Shown here: piece after piece, positions 20,825 through 28,338 of the stretch
Numbering within the stretch: the first letter of the stretch is position 1
How the letters are laid out: each line of letters starts with the position of its first letter
Source: Shewanella sp. GD04112
GTDB lineage: Bacteria; Pseudomonadota; Gammaproteobacteria; Enterobacterales; Shewanellaceae
Length of the DNA stretch: 64,000 nucleotides
Assembly: GCF_029835735.1 (NCBI RefSeq)
Contig: NZ_JAOEAL010000001.1
Coordinates: 248,001 to 312,000, forward strand
Direction of reading: 5' to 3'
The notes under the pieces: generated by a model
What the model was told of the DNA's origin: nothing
Seen by the model: only the letters and a program-made list of their open reading frames with translations
Databases searched by the model: none
Made by a program: the position numbers and the translations under genes

Positions 20825-21487
20825 TTAGGCATCCTTGAGTCGATAACCTTGGCCGCGCCGCGTCTCGATATAGTCTTTGCCTAGGCGTTGACGGAGTCGG
20901 TTGATGTACACTTCAATCACATTGCTGTCTTTGATTTGTTCCTCTTCGTAAATACGCTCGCTCAACTCGGATTTGGAGACAATTTTAGTCGGGTTGGCCA
21001 TTAAATAATGCAGCAGGCGGTACTCAATCTTAGTCAGCTCGATAACTTCTCCTTCGGCATTGGTCACCGCTTGTTTATCCACATCGAGGGAGACGCCCGC
21101 ATGTTGCAGCAGATTATCGGCGCGGCCAAAGTGGCGGCGGATCAGCGCTTCCAATCTGGCGAGCAGCTCCTCAACATGGAAAGGTTTGCCGAGATAATCA
21201 TCGGCGCCAGCCTTTAGGCCATCGACGCGTTCGTGCCAAGCATCGCGAGCTGTAAGAATTAACACAGGCATCAGCAGGCCCTTTTGGCGCCATTGGCTCA
21301 GTACGCTTAAGCCCGGCTTACCGGGCAAGCCTAAATCGAGGATCACCGCTTCGAAGGTTTCTTCCTCACCAAGAAACGCGCCATCGATACCGTTATTGGC
21401 ATGTTCAACCGTGTAGCCCGCCTTGTTAAGGGCGGGAATGAGCCGAGCCACTAAGTCGGCATCATCTTCAATCAAGAGTAAGCGCAT
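20825..21487 (-). CDS. OmpR/PhoP-family response regulator of the SHP cluster
   Basis: The 220-residue protein has a receiver domain (acidic EDD near residues 7-9, phospho-acceptor Asp51 in ILDLGLP, Lys in GKPF) and a C-terminal winged helix (IELTKIEYRLLHYLM to ETRRGQGYRLK). It belongs to the PhoP/QseB branch. Its ATG overlaps the PepSY stop by one base (TAATG) and it is followed by its kinase. A TTTAAG-N5-TTTAAG direct repeat upstream of the operon (23468-23484) is a good candidate binding site. Confidence 0.9.
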   Translation of the reverse strand: MRLLLIEDDADLVARLIPALNKAGYTVEHANNGIDGAFLGEEETFEAVILDLGLPGKPGLSVLSQWRQKGLLMPVLILTARDAWHERVDGLKAGADDYLGKPFHVEELLARLEALIRRHFGRADNLLQHAGVSLDVDKQAVTNAEGEVIELTKIEYRLLHYLMANPTKIVSKSELSERIYEEEQIKDSNVIEVYINRLRQRLGKDYIETRRGQGYRLKDA

Positions 21488-21792
21488 TAGTCGACCTTTT
21501 CCTTAAGCCATTCACCCGTTTTGGCATCGATCTTAATCTCATAGACAATGCCATCCTCGCGCAGGATTTCGAGTTCATAGATGATGCGCCCGTGTTTTTG
21601 CTCGACCTCGAGGTCGAGCAAGCGCCCCTTAAGGCGCGACTCATAGCGTTGCATTATGGTGTCGAAGGGTAATACTTTACCCTCCTTCACCCATTCGACC
21701 ACTCTGTTGGAGAGGTCTTCATCATGGGCTAGACAGCTTGGGCTGTTAATCATCCCAGCGGCCAAAGCCAGGAATATTAACGGTATCTTCAT
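21487..21792 (-). CDS. Small periplasmic PepSY-domain protein
   Basis: The 101-residue precursor has a signal peptide (MKIPLIFLALAAGMINSPSCLA) followed by one PepSY-like domain (RLLDLEVEQKHGRIIYELEI, then IDAKTGEWL). PepSY domains are small folds often linked to proteases, cytochromes and two-component systems. The start at 21792 has AAGGG just upstream; a longer in-frame start at 21945 is unlikely because it would hide the signal peptide. The gene overlaps the end of the diheme cytochrome by 47 bp and its stop overlaps the regulator start, so it is tightly coupled to both. Confidence 0.8.
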   Translation of the reverse strand: MKIPLIFLALAAGMINSPSCLAHDEDLSNRVVEWVKEGKVLPFDTIMQRYESRLKGRLLDLEVEQKHGRIIYELEILREDGIVYEIKIDAKTGEWLKEKVD

Positions 21793-22309
21793 CGAATATG
21801 CCCTTCTCTGCGAGGTTATGGCAATTGCTGCATTGGCTGAATGAGCCGACTTTGGGGTTATCTTGCACCATGCGTCTTGGGATCTCATCGTGCTTACGGA
21901 TAAAAAATGCTTGCTCGGTAATTTTTTGCGGCCCCATGCCGGCAATCAAAGGTTTGCTATTTTTCATCACCTTACCATTTTGCGCAGCATGTTGAACGAG
22001 ATATTGCTCAATTCTAGCCGCTGCTTCAGGCGCCATGCTGGCATCATCACCAAAGTGGTTGCTTAGGTTGCGGGTAATTGCCAGCCATTTTTCGGCGGGC
22101 AGTAAATTTGCGGGATACGCCATATGGCAGCTACCGCATTCTGCCGAGTACTCTGCATTTTGTGGGATAGCTTGATTCAGCTCTCGACCATCGTCGGCAT
22201 AACCTGTACTGGTAAAGGTCAAGCTGAGCCCTACGGCGCCTATCGCAAGGGCGAGGGCGGTGAGTGTGGAGCCTACAATCCAGCTTAGGGGATGGGCTTG
22301 TTTAGTCAT
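21746..22309 (-). CDS. Diheme cytochrome c (DHC)
   Basis: The 187-residue precursor has an N-terminal hydrophobic segment (about residues 9-38, ending TGYA) and two heme c motifs, CGSCH at 58-62 and CSNCH at 160-164. This is the DHC family known as the electron donor to SHP in Rhodobacter and Shewanella baltica. It lies between the SHP gene and the PepSY gene on the same strand. The C-terminus overlaps the next reading frame by 47 bp, an unusually long overlap that seems real because both proteins are complete. Confidence 0.9.
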   Translation of the reverse strand: MTKQAHPLSWIVGSTLTALALAIGAVGLSLTFTSTGYADDGRELNQAIPQNAEYSAECGSCHMAYPANLLPAEKWLAITRNLSNHFGDDASMAPEAAARIEQYLVQHAAQNGKVMKNSKPLIAGMGPQKITEQAFFIRKHDEIPRRMVQDNPKVGSFSQCSNCHNLAEKGIFDEDTVNIPGFGRWDD

Positions 22310-22356
22310 GGTATTTCCTTAGGTTTTACTGATTAAAATGAATGTGAATAACGCCG

Positions 22357-22791
22357 TTATTGCAAACTGAGCCACAGCAGTACGTCGCCTTTTTCTTGAG
22401 GCGTGCACTCGCGTTTAAAGGTCCAGTTACAGTTGCGGGTAAACCATTTCTCAATCTTGGCCGCATCGGTTAAACGGTTACTGGTGAGCGACGGCGCCAT
22501 GGCCTCGATGGGCTTTCGGGTGTTTTGATGCATACCTGAGTCTGTCACTTTGGCGGTGTGGCAGCTGGCACAGCTGCGATCTTCACTTTGCTGTAGCCAG
22601 AGTGTTTGGCCTGCCGCGGCGCTAAAGGGGCCTGCGCCTTGTGCCTGATATTGTTGCAGTTGTAAGCCGATTCGCTCGGCGCTGAGTGGCAAGCTGGCGA
22701 CCTTAGTATTGGCGGCGCTGGCATTAACACTGCTGAGCAGTACCACAGTGAGTGCCAATCCAATCAGGCTTTTATTCAGGTTGTTGTTCAT
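22357..22791 (-). CDS. Sphaeroides heme protein (SHP) family, DUF1924 monoheme cytochrome c
   Basis: The 144-residue precursor has a signal peptide ending SVNASA-A and one heme c motif, CASCH at residues 74-78. The C-terminal region FTRNCNWTFKREC holds an Asn that, by analogy with characterised SHPs, may be the displaceable sixth ligand, and two cysteines that can form a disulfide. SHP is an unusual high-spin cytochrome that binds oxygen and nitric oxide. Here it is encoded with its presumed donors, DHC and a cytochrome b. Its physiological reaction is not settled. Confidence 0.88.
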   Translation of the reverse strand: MNNNLNKSLIGLALTVVLLSSVNASAANTKVASLPLSAERIGLQLQQYQAQGAGPFSAAAGQTLWLQQSEDRSCASCHTAKVTDSGMHQNTRKPIEAMAPSLTSNRLTDAAKIEKWFTRNCNWTFKRECTPQEKGDVLLWLSLQ

Positions 22792-22823
22792 TTCCGACTC
22801 CTTTGAACGGTCGATTTCGACGA

Positions 22824-23420
22824 TTATTGATGTTCATCTTGTTGGATCAGCGGGCGCTGCTTTTTACCTGTCAGCATGGCTCTAACGAGGTTTTCCTTAT
22901 GCAGCAGGCTGCTGACGATCACGCCGCCGACATGGGTGACGATAAGAAACAGGCTGAAATTGGCGAAAAACTCATGCACTTCCTTCAGTGCGCCCTCGGG
23001 CCAAGTGGCGAAAAAGCTTGTGGCCAGTGGACCTTGGTCATCGGTGGCATAAAGCGCCATGCCGGAGAAGCCAGTGAACCCTATGCTGAGGATCAGGGCG
23101 ACTATCATCAGTGCGCCTGCAGGATTGTGGCCTATGTAATCCTTAGCCTTACCCGTGAACAGTTCTTTCAGGTAAGCCCATGCGATGCTCGGACTGGTGA
23201 CAAAGTTGATAAAACGCGCATGGTGAGTGCCAATCACACCCCATAACAGGCGAAATACCAGCAGGGTTAAGATGCTGTAGCCGGCGTAACTGTGGATGCT
23301 CATCCATTCGTTTTCACCTTCGGTGAGGTAGGCTAAGGTAAAAAAGCCTACCAATGACCAGTGAAAGATACGGATCAAGGGATCCCAGACGTTGATGTTT
23401 TGCTGCATATTTGAGGACAT
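22824..23420 (-). CDS. Cytochrome b561-family membrane protein of the SHP cluster
   Basis: The 198-residue protein has four transmembrane helices with histidines placed as heme b ligands: IRIFHWSLVGFF (helix 1), HSYAGYSILTLLVF (helix 2) and LKEVHEFFANFSLFLIVTHV (helix 4). This is the Ni/Fe-hydrogenase-type cytochrome b family. It probably takes electrons from quinol and passes them to DHC and then SHP in the periplasm. It is the first gene of the six-gene minus-strand operon. Confidence 0.9.
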   Translation of the reverse strand: MSSNMQQNINVWDPLIRIFHWSLVGFFTLAYLTEGENEWMSIHSYAGYSILTLLVFRLLWGVIGTHHARFINFVTSPSIAWAYLKELFTGKAKDYIGHNPAGALMIVALILSIGFTGFSGMALYATDDQGPLATSFFATWPEGALKEVHEFFANFSLFLIVTHVGGVIVSSLLHKENLVRAMLTGKKQRPLIQQDEHQ

Positions 23421-23467
23421 GATCTGTTGCTCCTAAGGTGGTGTGCTTGCAGGCTACTAAAGCCAAA

Positions 23468-23484
23468 CTTAAACGGCGCTTAAA
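23468..23484 (-). promoter_or_regulatory. Direct repeat resembling a PhoP/OmpR-type regulator box
   Basis: On the minus strand TTTAAG occurs twice with 5 bp between (11-bp period), as in the tandem half-sites bound by PhoP-like regulators. It lies about 50 bp before the first gene of the operon that encodes such a regulator. Binding is inferred. Confidence 0.5.
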
Positions 23485-23626
23485 TTTTGCGGAGTGAACT
23501 TGCCCGGTGTTCTGATGAGTGAACGGGATAAATAAGTGAGAAATCCATCGAACTAAGCTTGTTAAGCTATTGGTATTCAGCTAGATTTTGCCGCTTAATC
23601 TTCGAGAGGTAAGGGATTAACCGTTT

Positions 23627-24049
23627 ATGCCAGTCCATCTTTTTAGCCGTCGGCCCGATCGAAAATCTTTTTTAATTTATGCGGTGCTGCTGTTTATCAT
23701 TGAAGTGTTGATCGCGCGTTTTGCGCCTCCGGGGTTTATTCGCGGTTTTGTCGGTGACGTGTTAGTGGTGATCCTGTTGTTTTGCATGGCGCGTACGCTC
23801 GTGCCCGTGGTGAATACAAAAGGGGAGTCAATCAATCGGTTTTGGCACACGCCATGGTTGGCGCTGGCTGTGTTGCTGTTTGCCTTCGCAATCGAATTTG
23901 GCCAGTATTGGGGCTTAGTGGACAAGCTGGGGCTGGGCGGCAATCGCTTGGCGCGAATCGTGATTGGTAGCCATTTCGACCCACTCGACTTGCTGGCGTA
24001 TTTTGTGGGATACCTGATTTTGATGGGCCTGTATTGGAAGCGAAATTAG
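23627..24049 (+). CDS. DUF2809 family small membrane protein
   Basis: The 140-residue protein has four hydrophobic helices (LIYAVLLFIIEVLIARF, GFVGDVLVVILLFCMA, WLALAVLLFAFAIEFGQYW and DLLAYFVGYLILMGLYW). It contains the DUF2809 signature: FAPPGFIRGFVGDVLVV near residues 28-44 and HFDPLDLLAYFVG near the end. Function is unknown. It is divergent from the SHP operon and followed after 28 bp by another unknown gene on the same strand. Confidence 0.82.
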   Translation: MPVHLFSRRPDRKSFLIYAVLLFIIEVLIARFAPPGFIRGFVGDVLVVILLFCMARTLVPVVNTKGESINRFWHTPWLALAVLLFAFAIEFGQYWGLVDKLGLGGNRLARIVIGSHFDPLDLLAYFVGYLILMGLYWKRN

Positions 24050-24077
24050 CGATTTCAAGGCATTGGGAGGATACCGC

Positions 24078-24566
24078 ATGAAGCCGATAACAGCCTTCAC
24101 ACTGCGAGTGTCCGATACCGAGGCGCTCACTCAACCTTTGTATTTCAATCAGCAAGCTGCTGGGGTCAACATCGCAGGAAGGCAGCTTGAGGCCCAGTAC
24201 CGCTGCTCGTTACCCAATGGCACCCAAGGCTATTTACTGCTGACCTCCTACGATTGTCCCTTTGAAGAATCGACCGAGTGCAGCCTGCTCGATGCAAATT
24301 TTAAATTAGTGGCGAGCCGCTCCCTCTCGCAGAGCTATCATTCGTTTTTACTCTATGCCCATTGGCCAGTTGCGGATAATGGCCTGCGGCTGCATTACTA
24401 CGATCAGTTAGTTTGGGATTTGCATATTCTGCCAAGCCGTCTAGGTAGGTTCGTCGGTCCGCGCCTCGAATTTAACCCCGTGGTCGAACCTGAGAGCGAT
24501 CCCCGCACAGCAAGCTCGATGGCAAAACTTTCGCAGCGGTTAGCGAATATCGAGACTAGCCGTTAA
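24078..24566 (+). CDS. Hypothetical protein, no family recognised
   Basis: The 162-residue product (MKPITAFTLRVSDTEALTQP) is soluble, without signal peptide or membrane helix. It shows alternating strand-like segments (GYLLLTSYDCPFEESTECSL, YHSFLLYAHWPVADNGLRL), which suggest a mostly beta fold. The ATG at 24078 is chosen because GGGAGG lies 7 bp upstream. It probably forms an operon with the DUF2809 gene and ends with a 4-bp convergent overlap with the LysR gene. Codon use looks like that of neighbouring genes, so it is probably real. Confidence 0.7.
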   Translation: MKPITAFTLRVSDTEALTQPLYFNQQAAGVNIAGRQLEAQYRCSLPNGTQGYLLLTSYDCPFEESTECSLLDANFKLVASRSLSQSYHSFLLYAHWPVADNGLRLHYYDQLVWDLHILPSRLGRFVGPRLEFNPVVEPESDPRTASSMAKLSQRLANIETSR

Positions 24567-25480
24567 CGCGATACTAAAAAAGGCGTTAGCAGCTCGGTTA
24601 ACCAAGCCATAAATACCTGAAGGCGTTTAGAAAGGTGGCGCCTATGGGGATAGAGCAGGCTCACTGGCATTGAGGGGGCAGGATAATCTGGCAGGATCTC
24701 AATCAGTTCTCCGGTTTGGAGATATTTTGCCACCCCAATATTCGGCGCTTGAATAATGCCTAATCCTGCGAGACAGGCCGCGCTGTAGGCATCGGCATTA
24801 TTGACTGTGATTAACTTAGGTAAGGCTAGGGCGCATAGTTCGTGATTATCTTGGCTCAGATACTCAAATCCTGAATCGCTGCCGCCTAACTGGCCAACGT
24901 AGTGGATAAGCTTATGCCCATGGCTAAGTTCTTCTATATTCGATGGTTTGCCGTATTTTGCGATGTAGCTTGGGCTAACGCAGTTAAGCATCTTAAAGTG
25001 GCCAATCTTTTTGGCGATAACGCCTTCTTGCTGCACGCTGCCAACGCGGATCACGCAGTCAAAACCTTCGGCGACGATATCGACTTTGCGGTCAGTACTG
25101 CTTAGCTCCAACTCAATTTGGGGATATTGTTCAATAAACTCAGGAAGATGGGGAAGTACTAAGTTTCGTGCTATCCCCGTGGACATATCGACTCTTAAGC
25201 GACCGGAAACTTGCACTGCCTGCAGTTGGAAAAGGCTTTCTAACTCTTGATAGTCGGTGAGCAAGTTTTTGCAGCGCTCATAACAACTTATACCATCTTG
25301 AGTGAGGCGCACCGTGCGGGTGGTGCGTTGTAGTAAGCGTGCCCCTAGTGCGGTTTCGAACTGAGCTACGACATTCGACACATGGGTTTTCGATAGACCA
25401 AGGCTGATACTGGCTTGAGTAAAACTCTCTAATTCAGCCACCCGCATAAAAATTTGCATGGCTTGTAGTCTATCTTGCAT
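24563..25480 (-). CDS. LysR-family transcriptional regulator
   Basis: The 305-residue protein has the N-terminal LysR winged helix-turn-helix (MQIFMRVAELESFTQASISLGLSKTHVSNVVAQFE, residues 8-42) and a periplasmic-binding-type effector domain. The sequence is of the CrgA/AaeR-like subgroup that starts MDRLQAMQIF. It is divergent from a short-chain dehydrogenase gene, the classic arrangement in which a LysR protein controls its neighbour. The effector is unknown. Confidence 0.9.
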   Translation of the reverse strand: MQDRLQAMQIFMRVAELESFTQASISLGLSKTHVSNVVAQFETALGARLLQRTTRTVRLTQDGISCYERCKNLLTDYQELESLFQLQAVQVSGRLRVDMSTGIARNLVLPHLPEFIEQYPQIELELSSTDRKVDIVAEGFDCVIRVGSVQQEGVIAKKIGHFKMLNCVSPSYIAKYGKPSNIEELSHGHKLIHYVGQLGGSDSGFEYLSQDNHELCALALPKLITVNNADAYSAACLAGLGIIQAPNIGVAKYLQTGELIEILPDYPAPSMPVSLLYPHRRHLSKRLQVFMAWLTELLTPFLVSR

Positions 25481-25617
25481 CGCAATTGTTCTCTAATGGC
25501 TAACAGTCTTGCCATTTATAGTGTGTTTATCCCTCTTTGTGCAAGTAATAAGCTGTGTGCAGTGGGATCGCCATGCTGTGCGGCGGCATTAACATAGATG
25601 AATGAAGAGGATACACA

Positions 25618-26379
25618 ATGAACACAACTCCCATCGCGCTGATCACTGGTGCAAGCCGTGGCTTAGGTAAAAATGCGGCCCTGACCATAGCCGCACAAGG
25701 TGTTGATATTATTCTAACTTACCAAAGCAATGCTGCTGCCGCCGCCGAGGTGGTCGCGGAAATTGAATGGCACGGGCGCAAGGCTGTCGCTTTACCGTTA
25801 GATGTGGGTGATAGCCAATCCTTTAACGATTTTTCGCTACGCGTAAAAACCGCACTCGAACAGACTTGGCAGCGGGATAGTTTTAACTATCTAGTTAATA
25901 ATGCTGGGATTGGTATCCATGTGCCTATGGCAGAAACCAGCGTGGAGCAGTTCGATACTCTGATGAATATCCATGTCAAAGGCCCCTTCTTTTTAACTCA
26001 GGCGTTGCTGCCTCTACTTGCCGATAACGGCAGTATTATCAATGTCTCTACGGGGTTAACGCGCTTTGCAATCCCGGGGTTTGGCGCCTACGCCACCATG
26101 AAAGGCGCGGTCGAAACCATGACCAAATACTGGGCTAAGGAGTTAGGGCCACGGGGCATTCGCGTTAATGTGCTGGCTCCCGGTGCAATTGAAACGGACT
26201 TTGGTGGTGGTGCGGTGCGGGATAACCGACAGATGAATGAGTTTTTAGCGCAGCAAACGGCTTTGGGGCGGGTGGGATTACCCGAGGATATTGGCGGCGC
26301 AATCAGTGTCTTGTTGTCACCCGCCGCGGCGTGGATAAACGCACAACGTATCGAGGCATCTGGCGGTATGTTCTTATAG
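25618..26379 (+). CDS. Short-chain dehydrogenase/reductase (SDR)
   Basis: The 253-residue protein has the classical SDR elements: TGASRGLGKNA for cofactor binding (residues 10-20), NNAG at 94-97, Ser144, and YATMK with Tyr158 and Lys162. Its size and C-terminus are like 3-oxoacyl-ACP reductase and related NADPH-dependent reductases. The substrate is not evident. A ribosome site GAAGAGG precedes the ATG. It lies divergent from the LysR gene, its probable regulator, and ends before a convergent terminator. Confidence 0.88.
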   Translation: MNTTPIALITGASRGLGKNAALTIAAQGVDIILTYQSNAAAAAEVVAEIEWHGRKAVALPLDVGDSQSFNDFSLRVKTALEQTWQRDSFNYLVNNAGIGIHVPMAETSVEQFDTLMNIHVKGPFFLTQALLPLLADNGSIINVSTGLTRFAIPGFGAYATMKGAVETMTKYWAKELGPRGIRVNVLAPGAIETDFGGGAVRDNRQMNEFLAQQTALGRVGLPEDIGGAISVLLSPAAAWINAQRIEASGGMFL

Positions 26380-26397
26380 TTCAACGCGCTAAAAATA

Positions 26398-26422
26398 AAG
26401 AAAGGGCCAATGGCCCTTTCTT
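26398..26422. terminator. Bidirectional terminator between SDR and aldehyde dehydrogenase genes
   Basis: The stem AAGAAAGGGCC / GGCCCTTTCTT with loop AAT lies between two convergent genes. Confidence 0.82.
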
Positions 26423-26448
26423 GTTATCAAGGCAAGGTTTCAGCTCGG

Positions 26449-27969
26449 TTAGAAGAACCCGAGCGGATTGATATCGTAACTCACCAATAGGTTTTTGGTG
26501 TTTTGATAGTGATTGAGCATCATTTTATGGGTCTCACGGCCGATGCCCGACTTCTTATAACCGCCAAAGGCCGCGTGGGCAGGATAGGCGTGGTAGCAGT
26601 TAATCCAAACGCGACCCGCTTGAATGCCGCGACCTAGACGCTGGGCGCGGTTCATATCCCGAGTCCATACACCCGCACCAAGGCCGTATTCGGTATCGTT
26701 GGCAATTGCCAAGGCTTCGGCTTCATCCTTGAAGGTGGTCACCGAAATTACCGGACCGAAGATTTCCTCTTGGAAAATCCGCATCTTATTATGGCCTTTC
26801 ATGATGGTTGGGCTGATGTAATAGCCTTTGCTTTGCTCGCCTTCGAGCTGGCAGAGCGAGCCGCCTAAAAGCACCTGCGCGCCTTCATCTTTACCAATCG
26901 CGAGATAGCTTAAGATCTTATCGAACTGTTCTTGGGAGGCCTGTGCGCCCACTTGGGTGGCGGTATCCAGCGGGTTGCCCTGCTTGATGGTTTGCGCACG
27001 GGCGAGCACTTTTTCGATAAAGCGATCGTAAATTGACTCTTGGATTAACACCCTTGATGGGCAAGTACAGACTTCACCTTGGTTGAAGAAGGCCAGTAAC
27101 ATGCCTTCGACGGCCTTATCTAAATACTCGTCTTCGTGGTCCATCACATCGGCGAAATACAGGTTAGGCGACTTACCACCGAGTTCGACGGTCGATGGGA
27201 TCAGCGATTCGGCGGCACATTTTAAGATGTGGTAACCGACTTCGGTGGAACCAGTAAAGGCCAGTTTAGCGATGCGTTTGCTGGTGGCGAGGGCTTGGCC
27301 CGCTTCGGCGCCAAAACCGTTGACGACGTTAAGGATGCCGGGCGGCAGCAGATCTTCAATCAGTTCGAGCAGCACAAGGATAGATACGGGCGTTTGCTCG
27401 GCGGGTTTGAGTACTACGCAGTTACCCGCGGCGAGTGCGGGGGCGATTTTCCATGCCGCCATCAACAGTGGGAAGTTCCACGGGATGATTTGCCCGACGA
27501 CACCCAATGGCTCGGGGAAGTGGTAGCTGACGGTGTTGCCATCGATATCGGCGGCGCTTCCTTCTTGTGCTCGAATGCAGCCGGCGAAGTAACGGAAATG
27601 GTCGACAAACAGAGGTAAGTCGGCGTTGAGAGTTTCGCGCACTGCTTTACCGTTTTCCCAGGTTTCGGCAACAGCTAAGTATTCGAGATTTTGCTCAACG
27701 CGATCGGCGATACGCAGCAGTAAATTGGCACGCTCGGTGACTGAGGTTTTGCCCCAAGCATCTTTAGCGGCGTGGGCAGCATCGAGCGCCAGTTCGATAT
27801 CGCGGTAGTCGGAGCGGGGAATTTTACAGAAGTTTTGACCATTGATGGGGGAGCGATTATCGAAGTATTCGCCGTTGACTGGGGCGATCCATTTGCCACC
27901 GATAAAGTTGGCGTATTTTTCTTTAAAGTTAACGATGGCACCAGCGGTTCCGGGTTGAGCATAAATCAT
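26449..27969 (-). CDS. NAD(P)+-dependent aldehyde dehydrogenase, AldB/ExaC type
   Basis: The 506-residue enzyme has the aldehyde dehydrogenase fold. IPWNFPLLM lies at 162-170, the general base Glu262 in VELGGKSPN, and the catalytic Cys301 in FNQGEVCTCPSR. The sequence is of the AldB/ExaC acetaldehyde dehydrogenase group that converts acetaldehyde and related aldehydes to acids. A consensus sigma-54 promoter lies upstream on the same strand (28154-28168), and the divergent gene encodes a sigma-54 activator of the AcoR family, which strongly suggests direct activation. Confidence 0.92.
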   Translation of the reverse strand: MIYAQPGTAGAIVNFKEKYANFIGGKWIAPVNGEYFDNRSPINGQNFCKIPRSDYRDIELALDAAHAAKDAWGKTSVTERANLLLRIADRVEQNLEYLAVAETWENGKAVRETLNADLPLFVDHFRYFAGCIRAQEGSAADIDGNTVSYHFPEPLGVVGQIIPWNFPLLMAAWKIAPALAAGNCVVLKPAEQTPVSILVLLELIEDLLPPGILNVVNGFGAEAGQALATSKRIAKLAFTGSTEVGYHILKCAAESLIPSTVELGGKSPNLYFADVMDHEDEYLDKAVEGMLLAFFNQGEVCTCPSRVLIQESIYDRFIEKVLARAQTIKQGNPLDTATQVGAQASQEQFDKILSYLAIGKDEGAQVLLGGSLCQLEGEQSKGYYISPTIMKGHNKMRIFQEEIFGPVISVTTFKDEAEALAIANDTEYGLGAGVWTRDMNRAQRLGRGIQAGRVWINCYHAYPAHAAFGGYKKSGIGRETHKMMLNHYQNTKNLLVSYDINPLGFF

Positions 27970-28153
27970 AGTGTTTTCCTTCTGTGGCTGCCGAATACGC
28001 TAAATGTGCAGCGTCTCAGCAATGGGTCTTGTTGAAATGGGTTTAAGCACTGTTGTTATTTTTATCCTTTGCCAATCGAGTTGACTGACAAAGCTCTTGA
28101 TTAAGTTGGTGTTCTCTTACGCAACACTTGAGCACTGCGTATAAATAGACATC

Positions 28154-28168
28154 GCAAGGACAGTGCCA
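28154..28168 (-). promoter_or_regulatory. Sigma-54 (-24/-12) promoter of the aldehyde dehydrogenase gene
   Basis: On the minus strand the sequence reads TGGCACTGTCCTTGC, matching the TGGCAC-N5-TTGC consensus with GG and GC 12 positions apart. It lies about 185 bp before the aldehyde dehydrogenase start. The 28170-28338 stretch beyond it would hold the activator sites and the activator's own promoter; no clear repeat was identified there. Confidence 0.85.
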
Positions 28169-28338
28169 AACTGGCAGGAGTTGTACACTTGTTGAGCTAA
28201 CAGTATGATGAAAAGCTAATTTTGTAGATCCCAAACAATAGGGGCGCTCACGGAAGGAAAGGTGCCCTGTGGTCATTTTGTCATCCAACGACACATCATG
28301 GGTGTGCCGAAATGGAACAGCGCTCGGGGAGCTTGGCT

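Noticed and set aside
28043..28294. Minus-strand open frame of 83 codons between the aldehyde dehydrogenase and AcoR-type genes
   Set aside because: It runs across the sigma-54 promoter and the control region and encodes no recognisable or coherent protein.
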